DNA from: Aureispira sp964404215
Lineage (GTDB): Bacteria; Bacteroidota; Bacteroidia; Chitinophagales; Saprospiraceae
DNA length: 64,000 nucleotides
NCBI GenBank assembly: GCA_964404215.1
Contig: CAYOJF010000004.1
Span: forward strand, 1-64,000
Reading direction: 5' to 3'
Shown: positions 52,373 to 62,049 of the stretch, piece by piece
Position numbering within the stretch: position 1 is the stretch's first letter
How the letters are laid out: each line of letters opens with the position of its first letter
Made by a program: the position numbers and the translations under genes
The notes under the pieces: model-generated
What the model was told of the DNA's origin: nothing
What the model saw: the letters and a program-made list of their open reading frames with translations, nothing else
Database searches by the model: none

Positions 52373-53557
52373 ATGAAAATACTACACATCAATACTTGGG
52401 ATACAGGAGGAGCGGGCAATGCTGCCAAGCGGCTATTCAGAGCACAGAAGACCAGTGGACTAGAGGTGGATTTTTTGTCACTCAAAAAAGAGGCAAAGGA
52501 TAGAGAGGACTTGAATAGCTTTGAGGACTTTTTAGTTGAGAGGAAAGGGAAAGTCAAGGCAAAAAGCCTTCATTTAGCGAATAAAGTTTATAATCAACTC
52601 CCTATCAAGTTTGATAAGAAGCTGTTTTTTAACCGTCCCGAAACACTTTATCAACTAGAAGAACATCCATTGGTACAGGCGGCTGATATTATTCACTTCC
52701 ACTCTGTAGTTAAGTTTGTGGACATTCCTTCGTTTTTTCAAAGGGTATCAAAACCAGTTGTTTGGACACTGCACGATATGAATCCCTTTAGAGGGGGAAT
52801 GCACTATGACTCTATGATGTTGGATAAGCTTTCAGCTTTGGAAGAGCGATTTGTACAAGTAAAACAAAAGGCAATGGCAGGGAGTAATATCCATGTCGTT
52901 GCTTTATCTGGTTGGCTGGAGGGTTTGTCCCGAAAGAGTGTGCTATTTTCTAAATTTCCACATTATATTATTCCGAATTGTATCAGTACCGATAATTTTC
53001 ACCCTATTCAAAGCGAGTCTAATAAGACTACTAAGAAAATTCTTTTTGTCGCTCAAAATGTCAATGATCCACGCAAAGGGTTTCAGTATTTACTAGATGC
53101 TTTGCCTTATCTGAACAAAGAGATAGAGTTGATGATTTTGGGTAATGTGACGAATAAAGAAATGTTTGGGAATAATGACAAGGTGACTTACTTGGGCTAT
53201 GTCAGTGACCCAAAAGAGCTCTCCAAAATATACTCAGAAGCTACGATTCATGTCATTTCTTCGATAGAAGATAATCTTCCGAATACCATTGTGGAAAGTC
53301 ATCTGTGTGGTACTCCTGTTGTTGGATTCAATTGTACAGGGATTGGCATGATGATTAAGGATGGTTTCAATGGTGTATTGGTCAATGAGCTAGAGGGCAA
53401 AGCTCTGGCTAAAGGTATCCATAGAGCCTTGGATTTGATAGATTCGGGTGAAATTCGATCAGAAAAAATTGTAGCGACAAGTCAGGCGTATTATTCAGAA
53501 GAGCGAGTAGTGGCAGAATACAAGAAGGTATATGAGTTGGCATTAGAGCATAAATAG
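52373..53557 (+). CDS. Family 4 glycosyltransferase
   Basis: A 394-residue retaining GT-B enzyme. The N-terminal domain starts MKILHINTWDTGGAGNAAKRL; the donor domain carries ILFVAQNVNDPRKGFQYLLDAL (near 225) and the E-x7-E type motif SIEDNLPNTIVESHLCGTPVVGF. These are features of GT4 capsule, O-antigen or exopolysaccharide enzymes. It is coupled to the next gene (adjacent stop and start). Confidence 0.9.
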   Translation: MKILHINTWDTGGAGNAAKRLFRAQKTSGLEVDFLSLKKEAKDREDLNSFEDFLVERKGKVKAKSLHLANKVYNQLPIKFDKKLFFNRPETLYQLEEHPLVQAADIIHFHSVVKFVDIPSFFQRVSKPVVWTLHDMNPFRGGMHYDSMMLDKLSALEERFVQVKQKAMAGSNIHVVALSGWLEGLSRKSVLFSKFPHYIIPNCISTDNFHPIQSESNKTTKKILFVAQNVNDPRKGFQYLLDALPYLNKEIELMILGNVTNKEMFGNNDKVTYLGYVSDPKELSKIYSEATIHVISSIEDNLPNTIVESHLCGTPVVGFNCTGIGMMIKDGFNGVLVNELEGKALAKGIHRALDLIDSGEIRSEKIVATSQAYYSEERVVAEYKKVYELALEHK

Positions 53558-54187
53558 ATGGTGAAAGTATTTAAATGTAATATTGCTACACCTATCTTTG
53601 CTAGGTTATATATCAAAGCTATGTTATTGCAGTTCTGTTACATGACAGGTTGCATAGATTGGCTGACAGATTATACGAATGGACGGATTGGTCTTATCGA
53701 AATTATCATATGTTATTTGTGTTTTCTTTTTGTACAAATATTCTTTACCAATAATGATTTGAGCATTAAGAAGAAGACGCTAACAGTACAGTCAACTTTA
53801 TTTGATGGAATACGCCATCGAACCTTTGAAAAGAATCAAATTAAAGAAATTATCTTCAAAGATGAATGGGCTTCACGACTACAAGGATGGAATAATTGGT
53901 GGAGTTCTATACTATTGATGTTACTAACATTTGTTATAGGATTGTTCATTCCACCAGATTATAAATGGCTTACTATTGTGACGAAAGATAATAAACGCTA
54001 TACCTACTATTTTTTTGGTATTGAGTACGATTATTATGACAATGCAGGAGATTTACTTTTTGAAGATGTTTTTAGAGAAACGGCTAAGAGTGGTGTCAGA
54101 GTAAGGTGGAGATCAATAAAGGATGACTATTTTAAACATCTACAAAAAAATGCTGATCGTATTCTATCAGAAAAGAGATTTGATTAA
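53558..54187 (+). CDS. Membrane protein of unknown function
   Basis: A 209-residue protein with hydrophobic segments at about 17-35, 46-65 and 113-133 and a charged C-terminal domain. The start directly abuts the glycosyltransferase stop, so the two are likely one operon. No family was recognised; it could be a partner in sugar transfer or unrelated. Confidence 0.62.
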   Translation: MVKVFKCNIATPIFARLYIKAMLLQFCYMTGCIDWLTDYTNGRIGLIEIIICYLCFLFVQIFFTNNDLSIKKKTLTVQSTLFDGIRHRTFEKNQIKEIIFKDEWASRLQGWNNWWSSILLMLLTFVIGLFIPPDYKWLTIVTKDNKRYTYYFFGIEYDYYDNAGDLLFEDVFRETAKSGVRVRWRSIKDDYFKHLQKNADRILSEKRFD

Positions 54188-54205
54188 ACATAAATAAAAA
54201 ATGCT

Positions 54206-55606
54206 ATGAATTGTACTAGATGGATAATACTAATGAGCATCCTATTTATGCTTGATTTTTCTTTGATGGCTCAAATAATGGACACGATCAGTTATCGTGA
54301 TACTACACTTCCTAGAGTCGAGCTGAATGGAGGACATTATGATTTTATTTACCCTGTACAAAAAGATTTCTATGACTCTACTACTTTTTTTCCTCCTACT
54401 GATGGGCGGTTTTTTGTCCAGAACTATGGACCTCGTTTCATAGGTAACTATGATAATCATCAAGGAACAGATATTTGGGGGTACACCACGAATAATGGCG
54501 TGACAACAAGGAATCCAATTGCATTGTGCATGTGTGATGGGGTAGTAGAAGATTTGCAAAATGATGTTGATAGTATTATTAATCTAACTTCGCATGGGCG
54601 TAAAATTAGGATTCAATGTGATAGCTTTTCACAGGTATTCAATTCTCCTATTCATATTGCTTATTTGCACCTAGATACCATTTGGGCAAACCTAACATTA
54701 GGCACACGAGTACGGAAAGGAGATACGATTGGTAATATTGGAGAGACAGGGACGACCACTTTGGAGCATCTACATTTGGACTACTATGGGGTGCCCAATC
54801 AGTGGGGAAATACGACAGCTCGGAAATTTCTAAACCCTATGCGATTGTTTGATCCACATCAATATCCACATGTGATTGGTACCCTAAAAGATGTGCAGAT
54901 AGAAATACTACAAGATTGGGCAGATAGTACCCTCATTCGGGTGCATTGGAGACATAACCAACATATCAATCGATTTGAATTTACGAATGGAGGTTATCAA
55001 AATATCTATGATGTAGAGGAAAGTCGAGCGAGTAAGTCTCAGTTTGAACCTTCTATTTGGTGGGCAAAAGATAGTATGAATGTTTTTCCCTATCGTACCA
55101 ATGGTTATCGTACCGCTTTGTATTATTTCAATAATTCTATTATGCCAGCCTATTTTCCAGCTTCTCCAAGCCGAGATACCAGTGCTGTACTTTATGGCTA
55201 TACACACCGACCATTGACGGTAGACTCCGTGATTAATATCTATGATTTTATGCTGAAAGAGGTGCCCTCTGGGCATCGTACACAGGATTGGCGAGTTAAG
55301 TTGAGTGATGTATGGGGCTATACTGTAGAAGGTAGTTTTAGTACACTTTTGAGTATGAGCGAAGCTACTACATCCAAGAGAAGTACCGTCAAAATTTTTC
55401 CTAATCCGACGGCCTCTCATGTTCAGATAGAAATAACACATCATACAAAACAGTTCAATAGCATTCGACTGATTGATCTGTTTGGCAATACGTTATTGAG
55501 CCAAAAAAGTAGCGAGCATTTCTTTAATATGGATTTATCCAGCCTGCCTAGTGGAGCGTATGTACTCACGGTTAATGATGAAAGTATACGCTTGATTAAA
55601 AATTAG
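54206..55606 (+). CDS. Secreted M23-like peptidase with T9SS sorting domain
   Basis: A 466-residue exported protein with a signal (1-22, ending LMAQ). The LytM/M23 zinc site is visible: H85-x3-D89 (NHQGTD) and H188-L-H190 (EHLHLDYYG), with the GDTIGNIGETG strand before it. The middle part (about 225-385) is unassigned. The C-terminus (about 390-466) is a T9SS domain (KIFPNPTASHVQIEI... GAYVLTV...). It should act on peptidoglycan or another polymer outside the cell. Confidence 0.85.
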   Translation: MNCTRWIILMSILFMLDFSLMAQIMDTISYRDTTLPRVELNGGHYDFIYPVQKDFYDSTTFFPPTDGRFFVQNYGPRFIGNYDNHQGTDIWGYTTNNGVTTRNPIALCMCDGVVEDLQNDVDSIINLTSHGRKIRIQCDSFSQVFNSPIHIAYLHLDTIWANLTLGTRVRKGDTIGNIGETGTTTLEHLHLDYYGVPNQWGNTTARKFLNPMRLFDPHQYPHVIGTLKDVQIEILQDWADSTLIRVHWRHNQHINRFEFTNGGYQNIYDVEESRASKSQFEPSIWWAKDSMNVFPYRTNGYRTALYYFNNSIMPAYFPASPSRDTSAVLYGYTHRPLTVDSVINIYDFMLKEVPSGHRTQDWRVKLSDVWGYTVEGSFSTLLSMSEATTSKRSTVKIFPNPTASHVQIEITHHTKQFNSIRLIDLFGNTLLSQKSSEHFFNMDLSSLPSGAYVLTVNDESIRLIKN

Positions 55607-55657
55607 CCTTTTCCTCGAATTATTTTCTTTCTTTTTCTGTTGAAACAAACTTTAGAT

Positions 55658-55686
55658 AGTACTACGCATAAAGAATGCGTAGTACT
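55658..55686. promoter_or_regulatory. Perfect 12-bp hairpin upstream of hen1
   Basis: AGTACTACGCAT, a 5-base loop and the exact complement end 44 bases before the hen1 start. No T run follows, so this is a leader hairpin or operator rather than a clear terminator. Confidence 0.55.
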
Positions 55687-55730
55687 GGTGGAGCTTTGTA
55701 GTACACGAATGAAAATAACGATCAATAATT

Positions 55731-57128
55731 ATGTTACTAACAATTAATCTGAAAGGAGAGCATGCAAAAGACTTAGGTTTTTTGCTACACAAACACCCTC
55801 AAAAAATGCAAACGGTCAATCTAGCGATTGGGAAAGCTCATATTTTTTATCCTATTCATACACCAATAGAAGCAACAGCGGCACTATTGCTTGATATTGA
55901 TACCATTGATATGGTCAGAGGTGTCCGAAATATAGGCGGAAAAGGGTTTTCATTGGGACAGTATGTCAATGACCGTCCTTATGTATCTTCTTCTTTTATG
56001 AGTGTGGCGATAGCCAAAGCATTTTCGACAGCTATGAATGGGCGATGCAAGGACAGGCCTGAATTAGTTAATGTTAAATTACCCTTTGAGGTGCAATTGA
56101 CCGCATTGCCATCTCCTAAAGGTGGGGCGTTATTGATTCGGAAGCTTTTTGAACCCTTAGGGTATGAAGTAGAAACAGAACGGTATGTATTGGATGAAAA
56201 ATTCACCGAATGGGGAGATAGCAAATATTATACAGTGTGTCTCAAACAGGTCATTTCTTTGCAGGCTTTATTGTCACATTTGTATGTTTTGATTCCTGCT
56301 TTAGATAATAATAAACACTATTTCGTCAGCCAAAGTGAGATTGATAAACTACTCGAAAAAGGAAAAGGCTGGTTAGAGAATCATCCCGAAAGAGAACAGA
56401 TTACCAGCCGATATTTGATTGATATTCGATCGCTAACTCGAATGGCATTGGAGCGAATGAAGGACGAAGAAGAGGAGGATAATGAGGAGGATTCTACTAA
56501 GGTAATTCTGAAAGAGAAAAAGAAAACACTACACCAACAAAGACTTCAATTGGTACTAGAAAAACTGAAAGAAACAGGAGCAAAGAAAGTACTTGATTTG
56601 GGCTGTGGGGAAGGTAAGTTGATTCGTATGTTACTCAAGGAGCGACAGTTTGATCAAATCACAGGAATGGATATTTCTTATACAGAATTGGTGAAATGTA
56701 AAGAGCGGCTGTATTGGGAGGAGATGTCTCCTAGGCAAAAAGAACGTATTGATCTGTTTCAGGGAGCATTGACTTACAAAGACAAACGATTGGAAGGGTT
56801 TGATGCCGCAGCTATTGTAGAGGTAATCGAACACTTGGACGAGAATCGTCTACAAGCTTTTGAAAGAGTGGTGTTTGAATGTGCTCAACCACAGCATGTG
56901 GTCTTGACTACGCCAAATGGAGAGTACAATGTTCGCTACGAAAAACTATCGGCTGGAACAATGCGGCATAGTGACCATCGATTTGAATGGACAAGAGCAG
57001 AATTTAGAGATTGGGCGAATAGAGTTGCCCAAAATAATAATTATACGGTGCAGTTCGCTCCTATCGGGGAAGAGGATAGAGAAGTAGGGGCACCTTCACA
57101 AATGGCAATTTTTAGTTATGAAAATTAA
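55731..57128 (+). CDS. hen1: 3'-terminal RNA ribose 2'-O-methyltransferase Hen1
   Basis: A 465-residue bacterial Hen1. The N-terminal half is the Pnkp-activating region. The C-terminal methyltransferase has the SAM motif LDLGCGEGKL near 286 and the metal site E364-x2-E367-H368 with H413 (HSDH), matching the known Hen1 Glu-Glu-His-His set. It methylates the 2'-OH at the 3' end of cleaved RNA so that the repaired site resists re-cutting. It overlaps pnkp by 11 bases, so the pair is co-translated. Confidence 0.95.
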   Translation: MLLTINLKGEHAKDLGFLLHKHPQKMQTVNLAIGKAHIFYPIHTPIEATAALLLDIDTIDMVRGVRNIGGKGFSLGQYVNDRPYVSSSFMSVAIAKAFSTAMNGRCKDRPELVNVKLPFEVQLTALPSPKGGALLIRKLFEPLGYEVETERYVLDEKFTEWGDSKYYTVCLKQVISLQALLSHLYVLIPALDNNKHYFVSQSEIDKLLEKGKGWLENHPEREQITSRYLIDIRSLTRMALERMKDEEEEDNEEDSTKVILKEKKKTLHQQRLQLVLEKLKETGAKKVLDLGCGEGKLIRMLLKERQFDQITGMDISYTELVKCKERLYWEEMSPRQKERIDLFQGALTYKDKRLEGFDAAAIVEVIEHLDENRLQAFERVVFECAQPQHVVLTTPNGEYNVRYEKLSAGTMRHSDHRFEWTRAEFRDWANRVAQNNNYTVQFAPIGEEDREVGAPSQMAIFSYEN

Positions 57129-59697
57129 AGTACCCGAATTATCATTGGTATTAATGATTGGAGCGTCTGGATCTGGTAAAAGTACTTTTGCACGGAAGCA
57201 CTTTGGGCAATATGAAGTCATTTCTTCTGATTTTTGTAGGGGAATGGTTTCCAATGATGAAAATAATCAAAAAGCAACTCCTGATGCTTTCGAATTACTG
57301 AATTATGTGATTGCTAAACGCCTTCAAAATGGTCTGTTAACGGTAGTAGATGCTACTAATGTACAGCCTGAATCTAGAAAAAAATTGACGCAGTTGGCTA
57401 GAGAGTATCATGCCTTACCTGTAGCTGTAGTATTGGATTTGCCAGAGCGAGTCTGTGAGGACAGGAATGCTTTGCGGACGGACAGAAACTTCAGGGGGCA
57501 CGTCATTCGACAACAGAAACAGCAGTTAAGACGCTCTATCAAACGCCTAAAAAGAGAAGGTTTTAGGAAAATTCATATTTTCAAATCGGAGGAAGAAGTA
57601 GAAGCTGTCAAAGGAGTCGAGAGAGAAAAACTATACAGCAACAAAAAAGAATTGCATGGTCCTTTTGATATTATTGGAGATATTCACGGCTGTTATGTAG
57701 AAACAGTGGAATTGCTAGAAAAACTAGGATACCAATGGACAGAAGTTTCTTATGATAATCATACTTATGGTAGACAAATTAGTCACCCTGAAGGTAGAAA
57801 AGTGATCTTTTTGGGAGATTTAGTGGATAGAGGACCTCAGTCTCCTGAAGTACTGAAGCTAGTGATGAGTATGGTACAGGGAGGGATGGCACTTTGTGTC
57901 CCTGGTAATCATGATACCAAATTGCAGAAAAAACTAAAAGGTAAAGCAGTACAGCTGAAACATGGTTTGGCAGAAACAATGGAGCAGCTAGAAAAGGAAA
58001 CAGAGGAGTTTAGAGCAGAAGTGAAAGAGTTTTTATATAGTTTGACCTCTCATTATGTTTTGGATGATGGTAAATTGGTGGTTGCTCATGCAGGACTAAA
58101 AGAAGAAATGCAAGGACGTGGATCGGGGAAAGTACGAGCATTTTGTTTGTATGGAGAGACGACAGGAGAAACGGATGAGTTTGGATTACCTGTGCGGTAC
58201 AATTGGGCATCGGAATACAGAGGTAAGGCTAAAGTAGTCTATGGGCATACACCTGTAGTAGAGGCAGAATGGTTCAATCGGACGATAGATGTAGATACAG
58301 GCTGTGTTTTTGGTGGTAAATTGACGGCATTGCGTTATCCAGAAAATGAGCTGGTATCGGTGGCAGCCAAGAAAGTATATTGTGAGCCTGCGAAACCTAT
58401 GGAGACTAAAGTAGATTTGAATGCCTCTATGAGTCACCAACAGGCATATGATGATTTATTGCATATCGAGGATGTAACAGGAAAACGGATTGTGCAAACT
58501 CGTTTGCGAAGTAATTTGACGATTCGAGAAGAAAATTCTATTGCTGCTTTGGAGGTGATGAGCCGCTTTGCGATTAATCCTAAATGGTTGATTTATTTGC
58601 CTCCTACTATGTCACCTTGTGCTACGAGCGAATTACCTGATTTTTTGGAACACCCCAAAGAAGCGATGCATTATTATCAAAAAAGAGGGGTGAAAGAGTT
58701 GGTTTGTCAAGAGAAGCATATGGGATCTAGGGCAGTAGTGGTTATTGCGAAGCATGAGAAAGCGGTATTAGAACATTTTGGAATTGAAGGAGAAGGGATT
58801 GGTGTTTGTTATACGCGTACAGGGCGTAATTTTTTCAATGATAAAAAACTGGAACAACAGTTTTTGGAACGAGTACAAGGTGCCTTGACTAAGGCTAATT
58901 TTTGGGACAAATATGAAACAGAATGGGTATGTTTAGATACGGAATTGATGCCATGGTCAGCGAAAGCACAAGCATTGCTTCAAGAGCAATACGCTGCTGT
59001 AGGAACTGCCGCTAAAAATGCTCTAACTAAGGTCGAAGAGGTATTGCAACAGGTGGCAAGGAGGGGTACTGATGGAAGTCAACCGTTATTGGAGAAATAC
59101 CAAACTAAACGAATGGCCAATGACCGATTTGTGAGAGCTTATCAAAATTACTGTTGGGAAGTGAATAGTGTGGAGGATTATAAATTAGCACCTTTTCATA
59201 TTTTGGCGACGGAAGGAGCGGTACACGTAGACAAAACACATCGGTGGCAGATGGAGGCGATTAGAGAAATTTGTGAGGCAGACAAAACGATTTTGAGAGC
59301 GACACCTTATCGAGTTGTTGATACTACTGACGAAGAAAGTATAGAAGCTGCTACTCAGTGGTGGCTAGAGTTGACACGAAAAGGGGGAGAAGGAATGGTA
59401 GTCAAACCACTTGATTTTGTCCCTTATGGCAAAGGAGGATTGTTACAGCCTGCGGTCAAATGTCGAGGAAGTGAATATCTGAGGATTATCTATGGAGCGG
59501 ATTATGATACAGCGGCTAATTTGAAACGATTGAAAAGTAGAGGGTTGTCCAAAAAAAGATCTTTGGCTTTACGAGAATTTGCATTGGGGGTAGAAGGTCT
59601 AGAACGGTTTGTACGGAAAGAACCTTTGCGACGAGTGCACGAGAGTGTGTTTGGAGTATTGGCATTGGAGAGCGAAGAGGTGGATCCTAGATTGTAA
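57118..59697 (+). CDS. pnkp: Polynucleotide kinase-phosphatase-ligase (RNA repair)
   Basis: An 859-residue trifunctional enzyme. The kinase domain (1-165) has the Walker A GASGSGKST (K21-S22). The central binuclear phosphatase (about 180-410) has GDIHGC, GDLVDRGP and GNHD. The C-terminal adenylyltransferase (about 480-859) has motif I K533-H-M-G-S-R and lacks full ligase ability unless joined to Hen1, as known for this family. It heals the ends of ribotoxin-cut tRNA or other RNA. Both partners are complete. Confidence 0.96.
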   Translation: MKIKVPELSLVLMIGASGSGKSTFARKHFGQYEVISSDFCRGMVSNDENNQKATPDAFELLNYVIAKRLQNGLLTVVDATNVQPESRKKLTQLAREYHALPVAVVLDLPERVCEDRNALRTDRNFRGHVIRQQKQQLRRSIKRLKREGFRKIHIFKSEEEVEAVKGVEREKLYSNKKELHGPFDIIGDIHGCYVETVELLEKLGYQWTEVSYDNHTYGRQISHPEGRKVIFLGDLVDRGPQSPEVLKLVMSMVQGGMALCVPGNHDTKLQKKLKGKAVQLKHGLAETMEQLEKETEEFRAEVKEFLYSLTSHYVLDDGKLVVAHAGLKEEMQGRGSGKVRAFCLYGETTGETDEFGLPVRYNWASEYRGKAKVVYGHTPVVEAEWFNRTIDVDTGCVFGGKLTALRYPENELVSVAAKKVYCEPAKPMETKVDLNASMSHQQAYDDLLHIEDVTGKRIVQTRLRSNLTIREENSIAALEVMSRFAINPKWLIYLPPTMSPCATSELPDFLEHPKEAMHYYQKRGVKELVCQEKHMGSRAVVVIAKHEKAVLEHFGIEGEGIGVCYTRTGRNFFNDKKLEQQFLERVQGALTKANFWDKYETEWVCLDTELMPWSAKAQALLQEQYAAVGTAAKNALTKVEEVLQQVARRGTDGSQPLLEKYQTKRMANDRFVRAYQNYCWEVNSVEDYKLAPFHILATEGAVHVDKTHRWQMEAIREICEADKTILRATPYRVVDTTDEESIEAATQWWLELTRKGGEGMVVKPLDFVPYGKGGLLQPAVKCRGSEYLRIIYGADYDTAANLKRLKSRGLSKKRSLALREFALGVEGLERFVRKEPLRRVHESVFGVLALESEEVDPRL

Positions 59698-59705
59698 TCT
59701 ATGAT

Positions 59706-59739
59706 AGGGGATTATTAGTACACTAATAATCCCCTTTTT
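59706..59739 (+). terminator. Rho-independent terminator after pnkp
   Basis: A perfect 12-bp stem (GGGGATTATTAG with its complement) and 4-base loop are followed by five T. It separates the repair operon from the next genes. Confidence 0.9.
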
Positions 59740-59814
59740 GGGTAATAGCTAAAGCTATGGGAACTTTATAGTTTAATTTTATCTTTAGTAGGTCATAATA
59801 AACTAATATAAACA

Positions 59815-60762
59815 ATGTTTAGAGGAATTGTTAAAAGTAAGCAGACAGAAGATATATCAATTTTAGTTCAGATGGATAATCACTCGTGGAATTATCTCTG
59901 CGAATGCGGTGATGCAAGTGACTTGACTGTGAAAGAAATTCAGCAGGTCAATGCTGTTTTTATTAGTCATACTCATATTGACCATTTTGTAAATTTTGAT
60001 GCGGTTATTCGTCATCAGATTGGGATTCAGCGAAGAGTCATTATTTGTGGACCAAAAGGTATCGCCCAACAGGTACAGGCTAAACTAAGGAGCTATACTT
60101 GGAATTTGATTCAGGCAGGAGCTATTATTTATGAAATAAGAGAAGTGATTTCCGAACAAGAAATATTAGTATACGAAATTGAACCTCCTATTTGGGAATT
60201 GCGAGAGCTACCGAAAAGAAAAGGCAATATTTTGCTGGAGGAAAAAAACTTCTGTGTCAGTGGGATATTACTAGACCATAAAACCCCCACTTTAGCCTAT
60301 AAATTTGAACAAAAAGAAACGATTAAGATTGATTTGAAGTCTAGTGGTATGCGAGGGGGGCAGTGGGTCAAAAAGCTTAAAGATGCCTTTGAAGCAGAGG
60401 ACGAAAATTTATTATTAGAGATAGATGGAGAGAGTCATCGAGCAGGAGATTTATTTCACTTATTGACTATTCAGAAAGGAGATACTTTAGGAGTGATTAT
60501 GGATCATGCTGCTAATGAAGAAAACCACAGCAAAATTAGGCAACATTTTGAAGACTGTCGACAGGTATTTGTAGAGAGTTTCTATAAAAATGAAGACAAA
60601 ATTCAAGCAGAAGCGAACTACCACAGTTATGCTGCTATGTCAGGCAGAGTAATGAGAGAGGCAAGGGTCAAAGAGGCTGTTCCTGTTCATTTTTCGAGGA
60701 AATATAAACAAGATGAAATTGATGTTTTGTTAGCCGAATTTAGAGCTGAATTTCTGAAGTAG
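59815..60762 (+). CDS. RNase Z-like metallo-beta-lactamase-fold hydrolase
   Basis: A 315-residue MBL-fold protein. The zinc motif H52-T-H54-I-D56-H57 is intact. The later DHAANEENHSK, ESFYKNEDKIQAEANYH and the ending HFSRKY (usual RNase Z: H-F/L-S-x-R-Y) put it near tRNase Z. It lacks the usual N-terminal GTG opening, so it may be a diverged nuclease. It starts a three-gene unit with the genes at 60777 and 61358. Confidence 0.8.
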   Translation: MFRGIVKSKQTEDISILVQMDNHSWNYLCECGDASDLTVKEIQQVNAVFISHTHIDHFVNFDAVIRHQIGIQRRVIICGPKGIAQQVQAKLRSYTWNLIQAGAIIYEIREVISEQEILVYEIEPPIWELRELPKRKGNILLEEKNFCVSGILLDHKTPTLAYKFEQKETIKIDLKSSGMRGGQWVKKLKDAFEAEDENLLLEIDGESHRAGDLFHLLTIQKGDTLGVIMDHAANEENHSKIRQHFEDCRQVFVESFYKNEDKIQAEANYHSYAAMSGRVMREARVKEAVPVHFSRKYKQDEIDVLLAEFRAEFLK

Positions 60763-60776
60763 TTATATTGAAACAC

Positions 60777-61352
60777 ATGAAGGAATTATTATTTGAAATT
60801 AAGAAATGTACTGTTTGTTTAGCGGAACTTGATAATGGTGTCAATCCTGTTGTAACCGCTCATAAAAATAGTAAAATTGCTATCATAGGTCAAGCACCAG
60901 GTAGTAGAGTGCACCAGACGGGTATTCCATGGGATGACCCTAGTGGAGTACGTTTACGGAAGTGGCTTAATGTAGATGAGACAATATTTTACGATGCAGA
61001 AAAGTTTGCCATTATACCGGTGGGATTTTGTTATCCAGGAAAGGGGAAAACAGGAGATTTGCCACCACGGAAAGAATGTGCCCCTTTGTGGCACCAACGC
61101 CTATTTGAGGAAATGCCGAATATAAAGTTGATATTGTTAATAGGGAGTTATGCTCAGCAATATTATTTACGAAAGCAGTCAGAACGAACGTTGACAGCTA
61201 CAGTCCAAAATTTTGAAAATTATCTACCAACGTATTTTCCTTTGCCGCATCCTTCTCCTAGAAATAATATCTGGCTAAAGAGGAATGCGTGGTTTGAGGC
61301 TAATTTAGTACCAACTCTTCAAGAGTATATTCATCGAGTACTTAATTCTTAA
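60777..61352 (+). CDS. Uracil-DNA glycosylase superfamily protein
   Basis: A 191-residue protein. IIGQAPGSRVHQTGIPWDDPSGVRLRKWL is the uracil-binding motif 1 region and PLPHPSPRNNIWLKRN is the motif 2 region of the UDG superfamily. The small size and the KKCTVC Cys pair at the N-terminus resemble families 4 to 6. I start at the ATG at 60777, though a TTG three codons earlier is in frame. It may remove damaged bases. It lies 14 bases after the MBL gene. Confidence 0.82.
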   Translation: MKELLFEIKKCTVCLAELDNGVNPVVTAHKNSKIAIIGQAPGSRVHQTGIPWDDPSGVRLRKWLNVDETIFYDAEKFAIIPVGFCYPGKGKTGDLPPRKECAPLWHQRLFEEMPNIKLILLIGSYAQQYYLRKQSERTLTATVQNFENYLPTYFPLPHPSPRNNIWLKRNAWFEANLVPTLQEYIHRVLNS

Positions 61353-61357
61353 TAACA

Positions 61358-61891
61358 ATGATTTTTTTTGAAACCGAACGTCTAATTGTAAAAACAGTAG
61401 AAGGGAAAGATTACCATTATTTTGTGGAGTTGCTTTCGGATCCTAGAATAATTAAGCCTATACCACAGCCTATTTTTTCAGAAGAGATTATTTTAGAAAA
61501 ATTTCGTAGCAGTATCGCTGCCAATGAATTTGTACGAGAGCCATTTGCTGCGGGAGTTTTTAGAAAAAAAGCTTTAGAGGAAATGATTGGATTAGGTTTG
61601 TTTTTAGTCAACCAATCAAATACTTTGGAATTAGGTTATCGTTTTAGAGTAGCCTACTGGAGGCAAGGATATGGCACTGAATTGACAAAGGGTATGTTGT
61701 CTTATTATTTTGATACATTGAAAGAGAAAGAAGTAACGGCAGATGTAAATATAGCGAATAGAGGATCTGTCAGAATATTGCAAAAATTTATGGAGCCAGT
61801 GAAAGAATTTTTTAACCCACAGGATGATTGTGTTGACCGACAGTATCGGATTACTTCAGAAGCTTGGGTTTTAAATAACTTCAATAAATAG
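61358..61891 (+). CDS. GNAT acetyltransferase (RimJ/RimL-type)
   Basis: A 177-residue acetyltransferase. FETERLIVKTV is the usual opening, and the acetyl-CoA site is in RVAYWRQGYGTELTKGML. It could modify a ribosomal protein or a small molecule. It is 5 bases after the UDG-like gene, so all three form one unit. Confidence 0.82.
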   Translation: MIFFETERLIVKTVEGKDYHYFVELLSDPRIIKPIPQPIFSEEIILEKFRSSIAANEFVREPFAAGVFRKKALEEMIGLGLFLVNQSNTLELGYRFRVAYWRQGYGTELTKGMLSYYFDTLKEKEVTADVNIANRGSVRILQKFMEPVKEFFNPQDDCVDRQYRITSEAWVLNNFNK

Positions 61892-62049
61892 CCTTCTTGA
61901 AACTATCTATATAATAATTTGTTTAGGAATTTCTCATGTATGATTTTTTTGGTATTTTAGAAATAGACACAACCCCTCGTGTCTATAAATCTATTATTAC
62001 ATCTGTGCAAAGTAGGAACACAATGCTTGGTACAAAAAAAATTATGATT

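Noticed and set aside
60768..60776. A TTG start for the UDG-fold gene
   Set aside because: An ATG three codons later gives the same protein with a normal start.
61936..62049. An earlier start for the haloperoxidase-like gene
   Set aside because: It would put 38 residues before a clear lipoprotein signal.
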